Shown: positions 15,454 to 24,553 of the stretch, piece by piece
How positions within the stretch are numbered: position 1 is the first letter of the stretch
Layout of the letters: each line of letters begins with the position of its first letter
Source: Crystallibacter permensis
Lineage (GTDB): Bacteria > Actinomycetota > Actinomycetes > Actinomycetales > Micrococcaceae
Length of the DNA: 64,000 nucleotides
Assembly: GCF_025960875.1 (NCBI RefSeq)
Contig: NZ_JAODLR010000023.1
Span: 1-64,000 of the forward strand
Reading direction: 5' to 3'
Notes under the pieces: model-generated
What the model was told of the DNA's origin: nothing
Seen by the model: only the letters and a program-made list of their open reading frames with translations
Database searches by the model: none
Program-made: the position numbers and the translations under genes

Positions 15454-18153
15454 ATGTCCTCCATCCGTGCGTTGGCCGATGATTTGGCTGCCCGCAGCGA
15501 TAGCCAGCTGCGGGCGCTGCTGAGCGCCCGTCCGGATCTGTGCCTGCCTCCGGTTCCGGATTTTTCCGCCCTGGCCGCCAGGGCTTGCACCAGAATCAGT
15601 TTGCAGCGGGCACTGGAGAAACTTTCCCGGCCGGAATTGGACCTGCTCGAAACGATCGTCCTGACCACCGACATCGACGCCGGCACCGGCATCGACGCGG
15701 AGGCACTCCAACCGCTGCTCGTTCCTGCGCCGGACAACCTCGTGCAACAGCCGGGCGACACCACCGAGCAGGAGCCGGGCGACACCACCGTGCAGGAGTT
15801 GGACGCCTACCTCGCCAAGCTGCATACGCTGGGCCTCCTGGTACCCGTTCCGGCCGAAGCGGACCGACAGGCCGGGTTCCTCCCCGTCGCCAGCCTTCCG
15901 GATGTGCTCGGTCCTTATCCTGCCGGTTTGGGCCGTATCTATGCGAAACTCGCCGCCGCCAGCGCCGAGGCGGGCGAACGCATGGTCGCCGTCGTCGTCG
16001 CCCTCACGGCTGCCGGCTACCCGCTCGCCACCGCAGACGGGCTTGCGGAGTTGCCTCCGGCAGACAAGGCTTCCGCGGCTGCCCGCGCCTTGGAATCATG
16101 GCTCTCCGCGCCTGGCACCTGGGAGTCGCTCCTGGACGAGGCGCCGCCCAAGACCGGCGAGCTGCTGGAACGGTTCCGCCGCTCCCCGGTGGGGACGGTT
16201 CCGCAGGCGCTCCGGAACCTTGATGTGCACGACGCCGGGGCCTCGCCGGTGGAGTGGATGCTCGCCCGCGGTCTGCTGGTGCCGGTGGATGCAAGCCACG
16301 TTGAGCTGCCGCGCGCTGCCGGGATCGCGGCCCGCGGCGGTGCCGTGATCAACCCCTGGGCAACCTCGGCCCCCGGGTTCGCCCGGGCCGACGAGAAGGC
16401 CGCGGGGTCCGCGTGGTCCGCAGGGTCCCCAAGGTCCGCAACGGGGACAGCGCGGACGGTCCGGGCCAGCCTGCGCGACAATGCTGCCTATTCCGCCGTC
16501 GCCGAGACCTTGCGGCTGGTCTCCGAGCTCCTGGTGCTCACCGACGCGACGCCGGCGGCAACCCTGCGCGCCGGCGGTGTCGGCGTACGGGAAATCAAGC
16601 GGCTGGCAGACGAGCTGCGCATCGACACCGGCGAGGTGTGCTGGCTGCTCGAGCTCGCCGCGGCGGCCGGGCTGCTCACCCTGGACGTGGACACCAGCAA
16701 GTGGAAGACCAACGACGCCGGCGCTTACGCCGGGTTCGAACGCCACCATCAGTGGTTGCTGCTGGCCACGGCGTGGCTGGCGCTCGACCGTGCGCCCGCG
16801 CTCGTGGGGTCCCCCGCCCAGCCTGGCTCCCGGCCTGACGCGGCGAAGTCCGGCATTAATGCCCTCGCTGCGGAAGCATCGCGTCCCGATGCACCCGCCG
16901 TCCGCCATCGGTTGCTTGATGCCCTCGTCGAACTCTCCGTCCCACTTGGCGACGGCACATCAGTGGCGGCGCCGGCAGAGTCGCTGGTGACCGATTACCT
17001 CTGCTGGCACCAGCCGCGGCTCCGTCGCCGGTTCGAGCGTTTGGTGCCGGGCATGCTGGTTGAAGCCGCACGGCTGGGCCTGCTCGGCTCCGGCGCGTTG
17101 ACCGAGCTGGGCGCCGCACTGGCGGCCGGCGAGCCGGAGGACGCCGCGGAGCTGCTGGAACGCCAGCTGCCGGAACCGCTGAGCCATTTCCTATTGCAAG
17201 CGGATCTGACGGCCGTAGCCCCGGGCTACCTGGAGCCGGCCGTGAACCGCGAACTGGCGCTGCTGTCCACCGCCGAGGGGCAGGGGCCGGCCGCGATCTA
17301 CCGGTTCTCCGCGGATTCCGTCCGCCGGGCCTTGGATGCGGGGCAGGACGCCGAGGGCATCCTGCAGTTCCTGACCCGCCACTCGGCCACCGAGGTGCCG
17401 CAGCCCCTGCGCTACCTGGTCGAAGACACCGCCGCACGGCACGGTGCCGTCCGGGTGGGCACCATGTCCTCCTACCTGCGCGGCGACGACCCCGAGCTCC
17501 TGGACGCGTTGCTGGCGGATCCGCGGGCCGCGTTGCTGGGGCTGCGGAGGCTGGCGCCCACGGTGCTGGCGTCGAAGTCGAGCGCCCGCGAACTGCTGCA
17601 CACCCTGCGCGGGCTCGGCTATTCCCCCGCACCCGACAAGGATAACGACGGCGTTGCCCTCGCCGCTGCGGTTGGCGCCGGCGGCGGAGGAAGCAGCCTG
17701 AATGGCGCTCACGGAGGCGGCGGAGAAGGCGCCGCGGGAAGTACCTCCAACTCCGGCGGGGTTGGCCGGGTAGCCGGCAGCGCGCCGTCGTCGTTCCCGG
17801 TCCGGACCAATCCCTGGGTGCTCACGGACGAAGACCTGCAGGCCCAGCTGGACCGGCTGCGCGGAGCGGGCACGCCGGCCAAGTCCGCCGCTGGCGCCGA
17901 GGCCGAGCCGCTGCTGGCCTTGGAGACCCTGCGCAAGGCGATCCGGCTCAAGCGCCCGGTTCGGATCGGGATTGTGGAACCCAACGGCGCCCAACGGCAC
18001 GAGGTCCTGCAGCCGCTTTCCGTGGGCGGCGGCCGGCTGCGCGTTTTTGACGCCGAGCGCGACAGCGAACGGGTGGTCTCGATCCACCGGGTGATGGACA
18101 TCGAGCTGGTCGATGAGACCGGCGGCAAGAAGAGGAGCACCACCGATGGCTGA
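15454..18153 (+). CDS. Helicase-associated protein partnered with XPB
   Basis: 899 residues. It matches the actinobacterial helicase-associated family always encoded next to bacterial XPB (the Rv0862c/Rv0861c pair in mycobacteria). The N-terminal half is helical and Ala/Leu-rich, a Gly/Ser linker lies at about 745-790, and the last about 90 residues (LRKAIRLKRPVRIGIVEPNG, LQPLSVGGGRLRVFDAE) look like a WYL-type small beta domain that may bind nucleic acid or ligand. No helicase motifs of its own. Its stop overlaps the XPB start by eight bases. Confidence 0.88.
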   Translation: MSSIRALADDLAARSDSQLRALLSARPDLCLPPVPDFSALAARACTRISLQRALEKLSRPELDLLETIVLTTDIDAGTGIDAEALQPLLVPAPDNLVQQPGDTTEQEPGDTTVQELDAYLAKLHTLGLLVPVPAEADRQAGFLPVASLPDVLGPYPAGLGRIYAKLAAASAEAGERMVAVVVALTAAGYPLATADGLAELPPADKASAAARALESWLSAPGTWESLLDEAPPKTGELLERFRRSPVGTVPQALRNLDVHDAGASPVEWMLARGLLVPVDASHVELPRAAGIAARGGAVINPWATSAPGFARADEKAAGSAWSAGSPRSATGTARTVRASLRDNAAYSAVAETLRLVSELLVLTDATPAATLRAGGVGVREIKRLADELRIDTGEVCWLLELAAAAGLLTLDVDTSKWKTNDAGAYAGFERHHQWLLLATAWLALDRAPALVGSPAQPGSRPDAAKSGINALAAEASRPDAPAVRHRLLDALVELSVPLGDGTSVAAPAESLVTDYLCWHQPRLRRRFERLVPGMLVEAARLGLLGSGALTELGAALAAGEPEDAAELLERQLPEPLSHFLLQADLTAVAPGYLEPAVNRELALLSTAEGQGPAAIYRFSADSVRRALDAGQDAEGILQFLTRHSATEVPQPLRYLVEDTAARHGAVRVGTMSSYLRGDDPELLDALLADPRAALLGLRRLAPTVLASKSSARELLHTLRGLGYSPAPDKDNDGVALAAAVGAGGGGSSLNGAHGGGGEGAAGSTSNSGGVGRVAGSAPSSFPVRTNPWVLTDEDLQAQLDRLRGAGTPAKSAAGAEAEPLLALETLRKAIRLKRPVRIGIVEPNGAQRHEVLQPLSVGGGRLRVFDAERDSERVVSIHRVMDIELVDETGGKKRSTTDG

Positions 18154-19795
18154 CGGACCACTGATCGTCCAGAGCGATAAGACCATCCTGCTGGAGGTGG
18201 ACCATGAGCAGGCCACCGAGGCGCGCCATGCCATCGCCGCCTTCGCCGAACTGGAGCGCGCGCCGGAGCATATGCACAGCTACCGGATCACGCCGCTGGG
18301 TCTGTGGAATGCGCGCGCGGCCGGGCTGGATGCCGAACAGGTGCTGGACACGTTGCTGCAGTACTCGCGCTTCCCCGTGCCGCACGCGCTGCTGATCGAT
18401 ATCGAAGAGACCATGTCGCGGTACGGGCGGCTGCGGCTGGAAAAGGACCCGCAGCACGGGCTGGTGCTGCGCACCGATGACTATCCCGTGCTTGAGGAGG
18501 TCATGCACGCCAAGAAGATCCAGCCGCTGCTCGGTCCGCGGATCGACGGCGAGACCACCGTGGTGCATTCCTCGCAGCGCGGCCAGCTCAAGCAGCTGCT
18601 GCTTAAGCTCGGCTGGCCCGCCGAAGACCTCGCCGGCTACGTGGACGGCACGCCGCATCCGATCGCGCTGAAGGAGGACGGCTGGAAGCTCCGCCCCTAC
18701 CAGCAGGTGGCTACGGAGAACTTCTGGGCGGGCGGTTCCGGCGTCGTCGTTCTTCCCTGCGGTGCGGGCAAAACGCTGGTGGGCGCCGCGGCGATGGCCA
18801 CGAGCCAGACCACCACACTGATCCTGGTGACCAACACGGTCTCCGCACGGCAGTGGAAGGACGAGCTGCTCAAGCGGACCACGCTGACCGAAGACGAGAT
18901 CGGCGAATACTCCGGCTCGCTCAAGGAGGTGCGGCCGGTAACCATCGCGACGTATCAGGTACTCACGTTGCGCCGCGGCGGGCTCTACCCGCATCTGGAG
19001 CTGGTGGACAACAACGACTGGGGCCTGATCATCTACGACGAGGTCCACCTGCTGCCGGCGCCGATCTTCCGCATGACCGCGGATCTGCAGGCCCGGCGGC
19101 GGCTCGGCCTCACGGCGACGCTGGTGCGCGAGGACGGCCGCGAGGGCGAGGTCTTCTCGCTGATCGGGCCCAAGCGCTACGACGCCCCGTGGAAGGACAT
19201 CGAGGCACAGGGCTACATTGCGCCTGCGGACTGCGTGGAGGTCCGGGTGGATCTGCCGCGCGACGAGCGCGTGGCGTACGCAATGGCCGACGACGCCGAC
19301 AAGTACCGTCTCTGCGCGACCTCCGATACCAAGACCGGTGTGGTGGAGCGGCTGGTGGCCCACCATAAGGGCGAGCAACTGCTGGTGATCGGGCAGTACA
19401 TCGACCAGTTGGACGAGCTCGCCGAACGGCTGGACGCGCCGCTGATCAAGGGCGAGACCTCGGTGAAGCAGCGCCAGCGGCTCTTCGACGAGTTCCGCTC
19501 CGGATCCCTGCACACCCTGGTGGTTTCCAAGGTCGCCAACTTCTCGATCGATCTCCCCGAGGCCGCAGTGGCGATCCAGGTTTCCGGTTCCTTTGGCTCG
19601 CGGCAGGAGGAAGCCCAGCGGCTGGGACGGCTGCTGCGGCCCAAGTCGGACGGGCGGGCTGCGCGGTTCTACACTGTGGTGGCGCGGGACACGCTGGACC
19701 AGGACTTCGCCGCCAAACGCCAGCGGTTCCTCGCGGAACAGGGCTACGCCTACACCATCCTCGACGCAAAGGATGTGGGAAAGACGGGGAGCTAA
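18146..19795 (+). CDS. DNA repair helicase XPB
   Basis: 549 residues, superfamily 2 helicase of the XPB/ERCC3 type found in actinobacteria. Motif I PCGAGKTLVG, motif II IYDEVHLLP, motif III LTATLVRED and motif VI QRLGRLLRP are intact, and the N-terminal damage-recognition region is present. It should be an ATP-dependent 3'-5' DNA translocase in repair. Start ATG at 18146 (MADGPLIVQSDKT) is preferred over 18113 because of family N-termini; it overlaps the upstream gene by eight bases, which implies coupled translation of a complex. Confidence 0.95.
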   Translation: MADGPLIVQSDKTILLEVDHEQATEARHAIAAFAELERAPEHMHSYRITPLGLWNARAAGLDAEQVLDTLLQYSRFPVPHALLIDIEETMSRYGRLRLEKDPQHGLVLRTDDYPVLEEVMHAKKIQPLLGPRIDGETTVVHSSQRGQLKQLLLKLGWPAEDLAGYVDGTPHPIALKEDGWKLRPYQQVATENFWAGGSGVVVLPCGAGKTLVGAAAMATSQTTTLILVTNTVSARQWKDELLKRTTLTEDEIGEYSGSLKEVRPVTIATYQVLTLRRGGLYPHLELVDNNDWGLIIYDEVHLLPAPIFRMTADLQARRRLGLTATLVREDGREGEVFSLIGPKRYDAPWKDIEAQGYIAPADCVEVRVDLPRDERVAYAMADDADKYRLCATSDTKTGVVERLVAHHKGEQLLVIGQYIDQLDELAERLDAPLIKGETSVKQRQRLFDEFRSGSLHTLVVSKVANFSIDLPEAAVAIQVSGSFGSRQEEAQRLGRLLRPKSDGRAARFYTVVARDTLDQDFAAKRQRFLAEQGYAYTILDAKDVGKTGS

Positions 19796-19857
19796 TCCGG
19801 CCCGGGGTGCCGGCCGGGCGTAGAATTTCAGCCATCCAAACCAGTGGGGAGCCCGCC

Positions 19858-20691
19858 GTGGACGCTGAACAAGTTGTCGCCGAGCATTACGGGAAGCCGG
19901 ATCTGGAGGATGCCCTCCTCGCCGGGTTGGCCGCTGCCGGCCTCGATCCGGACCATTTCGAGCCGGATGATCTGGCCGCGGTTGACCAGTTCCATGTCGG
20001 CGGTGCCGAAGCTGCCGAGAACGTGGCCCGAGGTGCCGGCATCAGCAGCGGCATGCGGGTGCTGGACATCGGCTCCGGCATCGGCGGCCCGGCCCGCATG
20101 TTCGCGCATCGCTTCGGCGCCATGGTACAGGGCGTGGACATCACGCCGTCCTTTGTCACCACGGCGCAATCCCTGACCCGGCGCTGCGGCCTGACCGGCC
20201 AGGTCGGTTTCTCCAAGGCCAGCGGCCTGGACCTCCCCTTCAGCGACGGCGAATTCGACGTGGCAACCGTGATGCACGTCGGCATGAACGTCGAACACAA
20301 GGACGCCCTGTTCAGCGAAGTCCACCGCGTGCTCAGGCGCGGCGGGATCTTCGCCGTCTACGACATCATGGTCACCGGCGAGGGCGACCCCCAGTTTCCC
20401 CTGCCGTGGGCGGCGAGCGCCGAAACGTCCTTCCTCCGTTCGCCCCAGGACTATGTCCGGGAGCTGGAGGCAGCCGGATTCACCCTGACCGGCGAGCGCA
20501 ACCGGCACGGCTTCGCGCTGGAGTTCCTGACCCGCGCACAGGCCCGGCTGGCCGAAAACGATCCTCGGCTGGCGGGCATGCAGCTGGTACTCGGGCCGGA
20601 AGGAGCCGTCAGGATGGGACACTTGGCCAAAGCGATCCGCGAAGGAACGCTGGCCCCGGTGGAAATCTACAGTCGCCGAGAGGAGGCCTGA
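19858..20691 (+). CDS. SAM-dependent methyltransferase (class I)
   Basis: 277 residues from a GTG at 19858 with GGGGAG seven bases upstream; an ORF from 19807 lacks a ribosome site. The AdoMet motif VLDIGSGIGGPAR and the post-motifs FDVATVMHVGMNVEHK and LRRGGIFAVYDIM place it among ubiE/sarcosine-dimethylglycine-type methyltransferases acting on small molecules. The N-terminal DDLAAVDQFHVGG resembles enzymes of that group. Substrate unknown. Separate from XPB by 62 bases, possibly same transcript. Confidence 0.85.
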   Translation: MDAEQVVAEHYGKPDLEDALLAGLAAAGLDPDHFEPDDLAAVDQFHVGGAEAAENVARGAGISSGMRVLDIGSGIGGPARMFAHRFGAMVQGVDITPSFVTTAQSLTRRCGLTGQVGFSKASGLDLPFSDGEFDVATVMHVGMNVEHKDALFSEVHRVLRRGGIFAVYDIMVTGEGDPQFPLPWAASAETSFLRSPQDYVRELEAAGFTLTGERNRHGFALEFLTRAQARLAENDPRLAGMQLVLGPEGAVRMGHLAKAIREGTLAPVEIYSRREEA

Positions 20692-20789
20692 GAACCAAAT
20701 GCCCGTGGCTGCATCCGAGCAAAAGGAGGCCCCGCCGTCGTTATTCCTTGCGGCTGGGTAACGGCTGGCACTGGGTCAGCACCCAAGAA

Positions 20790-21542
20790 ATGTACAGACA
20801 ACTCCCAGAATCTGTGAGCATACTGAAAAGCGTGAAGAAAAAGGAACCTGAAGCAAAACTGCTAGTAGTTGACGACGAACCGAATATTCGGGAACTGCTT
20901 TCAACTTCCCTGCGCTTTGCCGGGTTCGAAGTTATTGCCGCGGCAAACGGCCGGGACGCCCTCGCTGCCGCGGAGGAACACAACCCTGACCTGGCGGTGC
21001 TGGACGTCATGCTGCCCGACATGGACGGGTTCACCGTGACCCGCCGGTTGCGCGCGGCCGGCCGCCACTTCCCGGTCGTCTTCCTCACGGCCCGTGACGA
21101 CACCGACGACAAAGTCACCGGCCTGACCGTCGGCGGCGACGACTATGTCACCAAACCCTTCAGCCTCGACGAAGTGGTGGCGCGGATCCGCGCCGTGCTG
21201 CGCCGGACCCAGCCGCTGCTCGAAGACGACGCCGTCATCCAGGTTGACGACCTTGAACTCGACGACGACGCACACGAAGTCCGCCGGGGCGGGCTGGTCA
21301 TCGATCTCTCCCCCACCGAGTTCAAGCTGCTGCGCTACCTGATGCTGAACCCGAACCGGGTGCTGTCCAAGGCGCAGATCCTGGATCACGTCTGGGAGTA
21401 TGACTTCAACGGCGACGCGTCCATCGTGGAGTCCTATATCTCCTACCTGCGCCGGAAGATCGACGCCAATCCCGAGGCTCCGGCACTTATTCAAACCAAG
21501 CGTGGTGTGGGGTACCTGCTGCGCTCGTCGGAAAAGCGGTAG
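20790..21542 (+). CDS. OmpR-family response regulator (TrcR-like)
   Basis: About 250 residues. Receiver domain with the acidic pair VVDDE, phospho-acceptor Asp72 in AVLDVMLP and Lys in TKPFSLDEV, followed by a winged-helix DNA-binding domain (VLSKAQILDHVWEYDFNGDASIVESYISYLRRKI). The start is uncertain: ATG 20790, GTG 20814 and GTG 20832 all lack good ribosome sites; the receiver begins near residue 23. The sensor kinase begins two bases after its stop. Confidence 0.92.
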   Translation: MYRQLPESVSILKSVKKKEPEAKLLVVDDEPNIRELLSTSLRFAGFEVIAAANGRDALAAAEEHNPDLAVLDVMLPDMDGFTVTRRLRAAGRHFPVVFLTARDDTDDKVTGLTVGGDDYVTKPFSLDEVVARIRAVLRRTQPLLEDDAVIQVDDLELDDDAHEVRRGGLVIDLSPTEFKLLRYLMLNPNRVLSKAQILDHVWEYDFNGDASIVESYISYLRRKIDANPEAPALIQTKRGVGYLLRSSEKR

Positions 21543-21544
21543 CC

Positions 21545-23008
21545 GTGATCCAACGGTGGAAGTCGGCCTCGCTTCGCACACAGTTGGTTGCAATCATCTG
21601 TGTGTTGATGGCCGCTACCATCGCCCTGACGTCGGCCCTGACGATCGCGCTGCTTCGAGACAACCTCGTCCAAAGGATGGATGATGACCTAAGCAGCAGC
21701 CGCGAAAATGTATCTATCTGGATGCTTCGCAGAGATCTCTCTGGTCCCAACAATCCGCTCACAAACTATTACGCGGCTCTTCTTGATTCGACTGGAAAGC
21801 CTTTACGTCAATCAACTCCTGCCAGCGAGGAATTTTACAAGCCAGACATAAAAAATCTTGAGCTCGACCAAGTTGCTGCATCGCCTGAGGCGTTTGATCT
21901 GGACGACGAAAGAGTCGAAGGAGCCACGTGGCGCGCCCGAGTATATAGCTTTGCAGAAGATTCTGGCTTCATTGTCATCGCGCTTCCATACGAAGACATA
22001 GACCAAACCATTGAAGATATTGCTGCGATCAGCCTCATCATCGGCTTAATTTCCACCGCAGCCGCGTCTACCATTGCCTGGGCCGCGATCACGAGGGCGT
22101 TCAAACCGCTCAGCAAAGTAGAAAAGACAGCAGCAGCAATCGCAGCTGGCGACCTATCACGACGGGTGAACGTAGAAAGTCCGGCTACAGAGATAGGCAG
22201 GCTTTCAAGTTCGCTCAATGCAATGCTTGCGCATATCGAATCGGCCTTCGCCGGCCGGGCGGCTTCCGAAAAGCGCATGCGGCAGTTCGTCGCCGACGCT
22301 TCCCACGAACTGCGCACACCGCTGGTGACCATCCGCGGGTTCTCCGAGCTCTACCGCCACGGCGCGCTGCAGACACAAGACGACGTCGGGGCGGCCATGG
22401 GCCGAATCGAGAGCGAAGCCACCAGGATGGGCCAGCTTGTGGAAGACCTGCTCACGCTCGCCCGTGTGGACGAACAGCGTCCGCTGGAGGCAAAGCCATT
22501 GGACCTGCTGCTGCTCGGCAACGATGCCGCTATGGACGCCCGTGCCAGCGCCCCGGACCGGGACATCAAAGTCATCGGGCTTGACGGCGCAGGGCCCCAG
22601 TCTGCACCCATCGTCGGGGACGAGGGCAGACTGCGGCAGGTCGTAGCCAACCTGATGACCAACGCACTCCGCTACACGCCTGAGGGATCGCCGATCGAAA
22701 TAGCCGTCGGCGTTGAACCTGTCATCGACGACAAAAAGGACTCTGTGATCGAGGTCCGCGACCACGGTCCCGGCGTCTCGGAAGAAGAAGCGGCAAGGGT
22801 CTTTGAACGCTTTTACCGCGCAGATTCCTCACGCTACCGCGAGACCGGCGGAACCGGACTTGGCCTGGCCATCGTCGCGGCGCTGGTCGCCCAGCATGAC
22901 GGCACTGTGCGACTGCTGGACACGGAAGGCGGCGGGGCGACCATGTCCATCCGAATCCCCTATGAGCCAGCGCCCGACGACGACCGCAGCGTCTTCGAAT
23001 ACAACTGA
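21545..23008 (+). CDS. Sensor histidine kinase with compositionally foreign sensor region
   Basis: 487 residues, GTG start. TM1 about 13-37, an extracytoplasmic sensor about 40-148, TM2 about 155-178, HAMP to about 230, HisKA with His254 in ASHELRTPL, and HATPase with NLMTNALRYTP, DHGPGV and GTGLGLAI. It should phosphorylate the preceding regulator. From about 21650 to 22240 (sensor, TM2, HAMP) the DNA is near 48% G+C by hand count over 21661-21900, with AGA and ATA codons, while the kinase core is about 65%. That suggests the sensor half was replaced by recombination. Ligand unknown. Confidence 0.95.
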   Translation: MIQRWKSASLRTQLVAIICVLMAATIALTSALTIALLRDNLVQRMDDDLSSSRENVSIWMLRRDLSGPNNPLTNYYAALLDSTGKPLRQSTPASEEFYKPDIKNLELDQVAASPEAFDLDDERVEGATWRARVYSFAEDSGFIVIALPYEDIDQTIEDIAAISLIIGLISTAAASTIAWAAITRAFKPLSKVEKTAAAIAAGDLSRRVNVESPATEIGRLSSSLNAMLAHIESAFAGRAASEKRMRQFVADASHELRTPLVTIRGFSELYRHGALQTQDDVGAAMGRIESEATRMGQLVEDLLTLARVDEQRPLEAKPLDLLLLGNDAAMDARASAPDRDIKVIGLDGAGPQSAPIVGDEGRLRQVVANLMTNALRYTPEGSPIEIAVGVEPVIDDKKDSVIEVRDHGPGVSEEEAARVFERFYRADSSRYRETGGTGLGLAIVAALVAQHDGTVRLLDTEGGGATMSIRIPYEPAPDDDRSVFEYN

Positions 23009-23190
23009 TCCGGGGGCAGCGACAGTTGCCCCCGGGCCGGTGGAAGCCGAAATCGACACGAAGCTGCCGTCCTCCACTCCGGCCCTTCAACTCTGCGTTA
23101 TCCACAATTGCTGGCCGGCCCCTCGCCTGCGCTCCGCACGCTCCCTAGCCTCGAAGTATCCGTTGGATCAACTACTTCGAAGGGAACATC

Positions 23191-23481
23191 ATGGCTGTAT
23201 TCCATGTGGACAGTGAGGCCTTGAACGCCAAGAGCATGGCGGTCCAGGGCACCATCGGCCGGCTGCAGGCCGAGGTAAACACCATGCAGTCAGGGCTGCG
23301 GGAGCTGGAATCGCTGTGGACAGGTTCGGCTTCCGCGAACTTCCAGCAGCTGATTACCGACTGGCGTGCAACGCAGCTGAAGGTTGAAGAGTCCCTGGCC
23401 AGCATCAACACGGCGCTGGCACAGGCATCACAGCAGTATGCTCAGGCCGAAGAGGCCAACGCACGCATGTTCATGGCGTGA
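23191..23481 (+). CDS. WXG100 (ESAT-6-like) protein
   Basis: 96 residues, the standard size. Two helices with the WTG turn at Trp43-Thr44-Gly45, and a C-terminal YAQAEEANARMF that resembles the YxxxD/E secretion signal. WXG100 proteins are small helical-hairpin dimers exported by ESX/type VII systems. The ATG follows AAGGGAAC. No EccC, EccD or partner WXG gene lies in the window, so the secretion machinery must be elsewhere. It follows the two-component system by 182 bases. Confidence 0.88.
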   Translation: MAVFHVDSEALNAKSMAVQGTIGRLQAEVNTMQSGLRELESLWTGSASANFQQLITDWRATQLKVEESLASINTALAQASQQYAQAEEANARMFMA

Positions 23482-23539
23482 CCCAAGTACTGCAGTCGGG
23501 CCGGAATCCCCCAACTGGACCCCGCGCCGCCGCTGCCGC

Positions 23540-24511
23540 TTAGCTCTGTTCCGGCGTTCCCTGATGGAACCGCAGCCGCCACTGTTCCCCTTCGCGGAGC
23601 CACAGTGAGCTGCGCAGAGCCGAGCCGGTCCGCGAGCTGCTGCGGTATGTCAGCAGGACGCTGTCTTCGCCAAGCCGTTCAGAGGCGAAGACTTCCACGG
23701 TTGCTTCCGTCTCCGGATCTCCCTGGAGCGCACTGATCGTGTCGTCCCTGGTCCACATCCGGCCCGACTGCCCAATCTCGGTAAAGTCCGGGTGCAGGAG
23801 CACAGCAAGACGTCCGAAGTCAGCTCGTGTACCGGGGCTGAGGAGTTCCTGTTCCAGCCTGACCACCAGTTCCTCGACAGGTTCGTGTGTGTCCGGCGCG
23901 GAAAAGTCATCCAGCTCGGAGAACAGGTCGGGCTCCGGGCTCTCCGGACTTTCGGCCCGCTGAGGTATGTGGGGCTCCGGAACTCGGACGGCCGATTGGG
24001 TGACGGCGGGAGTGTCCGCCGCGGCTGCGGCCGCCCGGCCCTGGAAGCCGGGTCCGTGGGGTATGACCGATCCGCTTTGGAAAGCTGAGGCAACTGCCCG
24101 GGCACGGACATCGGCTGCTTCGTTCAGGTCATGTCCCGCGTGGCCCTTCACCCATTCGAATTTGTAACTGCGGCCCTTGATGACCTGGTCGATCTGCTTG
24201 AGGAGGTCCACGTTAAGCACGGCTTTACCGTCGGCCTTGCGCCAGCCTTTGCGCTTCCAGCCCGGCATCCATTTGGTGATGCAGTTGATGACGTACTGGC
24301 TGTCGCAGAGGATGTGCAGGGGCTCTTCCGGCAGGTGTTCGGTAGCACGGAACAGATCCAGCACCGCCATGAGCTCGCCCTGGTTGTTGGTTCCGTGCGG
24401 CCAGCCTCCCGCTGCCCAGGAATATTCGTCAATGTACCAGGCCCAGCCAGCAGGTCCTGGATTGCCGAGGGCAGAACCGTCGGCAGCAGCAGTAATCGTC
24501 ATAGTCTCCAT
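23540..24511 (-). CDS. RNase HI fused to a DUF4440/NTF2-like domain
   Basis: 323 residues. Residues 1-145 are RNase HI: acidic residues Asp11 (AAADGSALG), Glu46 (NNQGEL), Asp70 (LCDSQ) and the Asp in LNEAADVRA, with WVKGHAGHD. It would cut RNA in RNA-DNA hybrids. A disordered Pro/Ser linker (about 150-225) leads to a C-terminal SnoaL/NTF2-like DUF4440 fold (LHPDFTEIGQSGRMWTRDD ... WRLRFHQG). The ATG at 24511 is used; the longer form to 24601 would run through the divergent neighbour's start. The role of the DUF4440 half is unknown. Confidence 0.88.
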   Translation of the reverse strand: METMTITAAADGSALGNPGPAGWAWYIDEYSWAAGGWPHGTNNQGELMAVLDLFRATEHLPEEPLHILCDSQYVINCITKWMPGWKRKGWRKADGKAVLNVDLLKQIDQVIKGRSYKFEWVKGHAGHDLNEAADVRARAVASAFQSGSVIPHGPGFQGRAAAAAADTPAVTQSAVRVPEPHIPQRAESPESPEPDLFSELDDFSAPDTHEPVEELVVRLEQELLSPGTRADFGRLAVLLHPDFTEIGQSGRMWTRDDTISALQGDPETEATVEVFASERLGEDSVLLTYRSSSRTGSALRSSLWLREGEQWRLRFHQGTPEQS

Positions 24512-24553
24512 CTTTTCAGATCGGCAAGCTTCCAACGGACATAGGCTGGCAGG

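Noticed and set aside
17191-18234. 347-residue minus-strand frame opposite the helicase-associated gene
   Set aside because: Shadow of a conserved gene in a GC-rich region; no start signal.
20406-20789. N-terminal 128-residue extension of the response regulator
   Set aside because: It lies in a shadow frame of the methyltransferase gene and has no family resemblance; the receiver starts near 20856.
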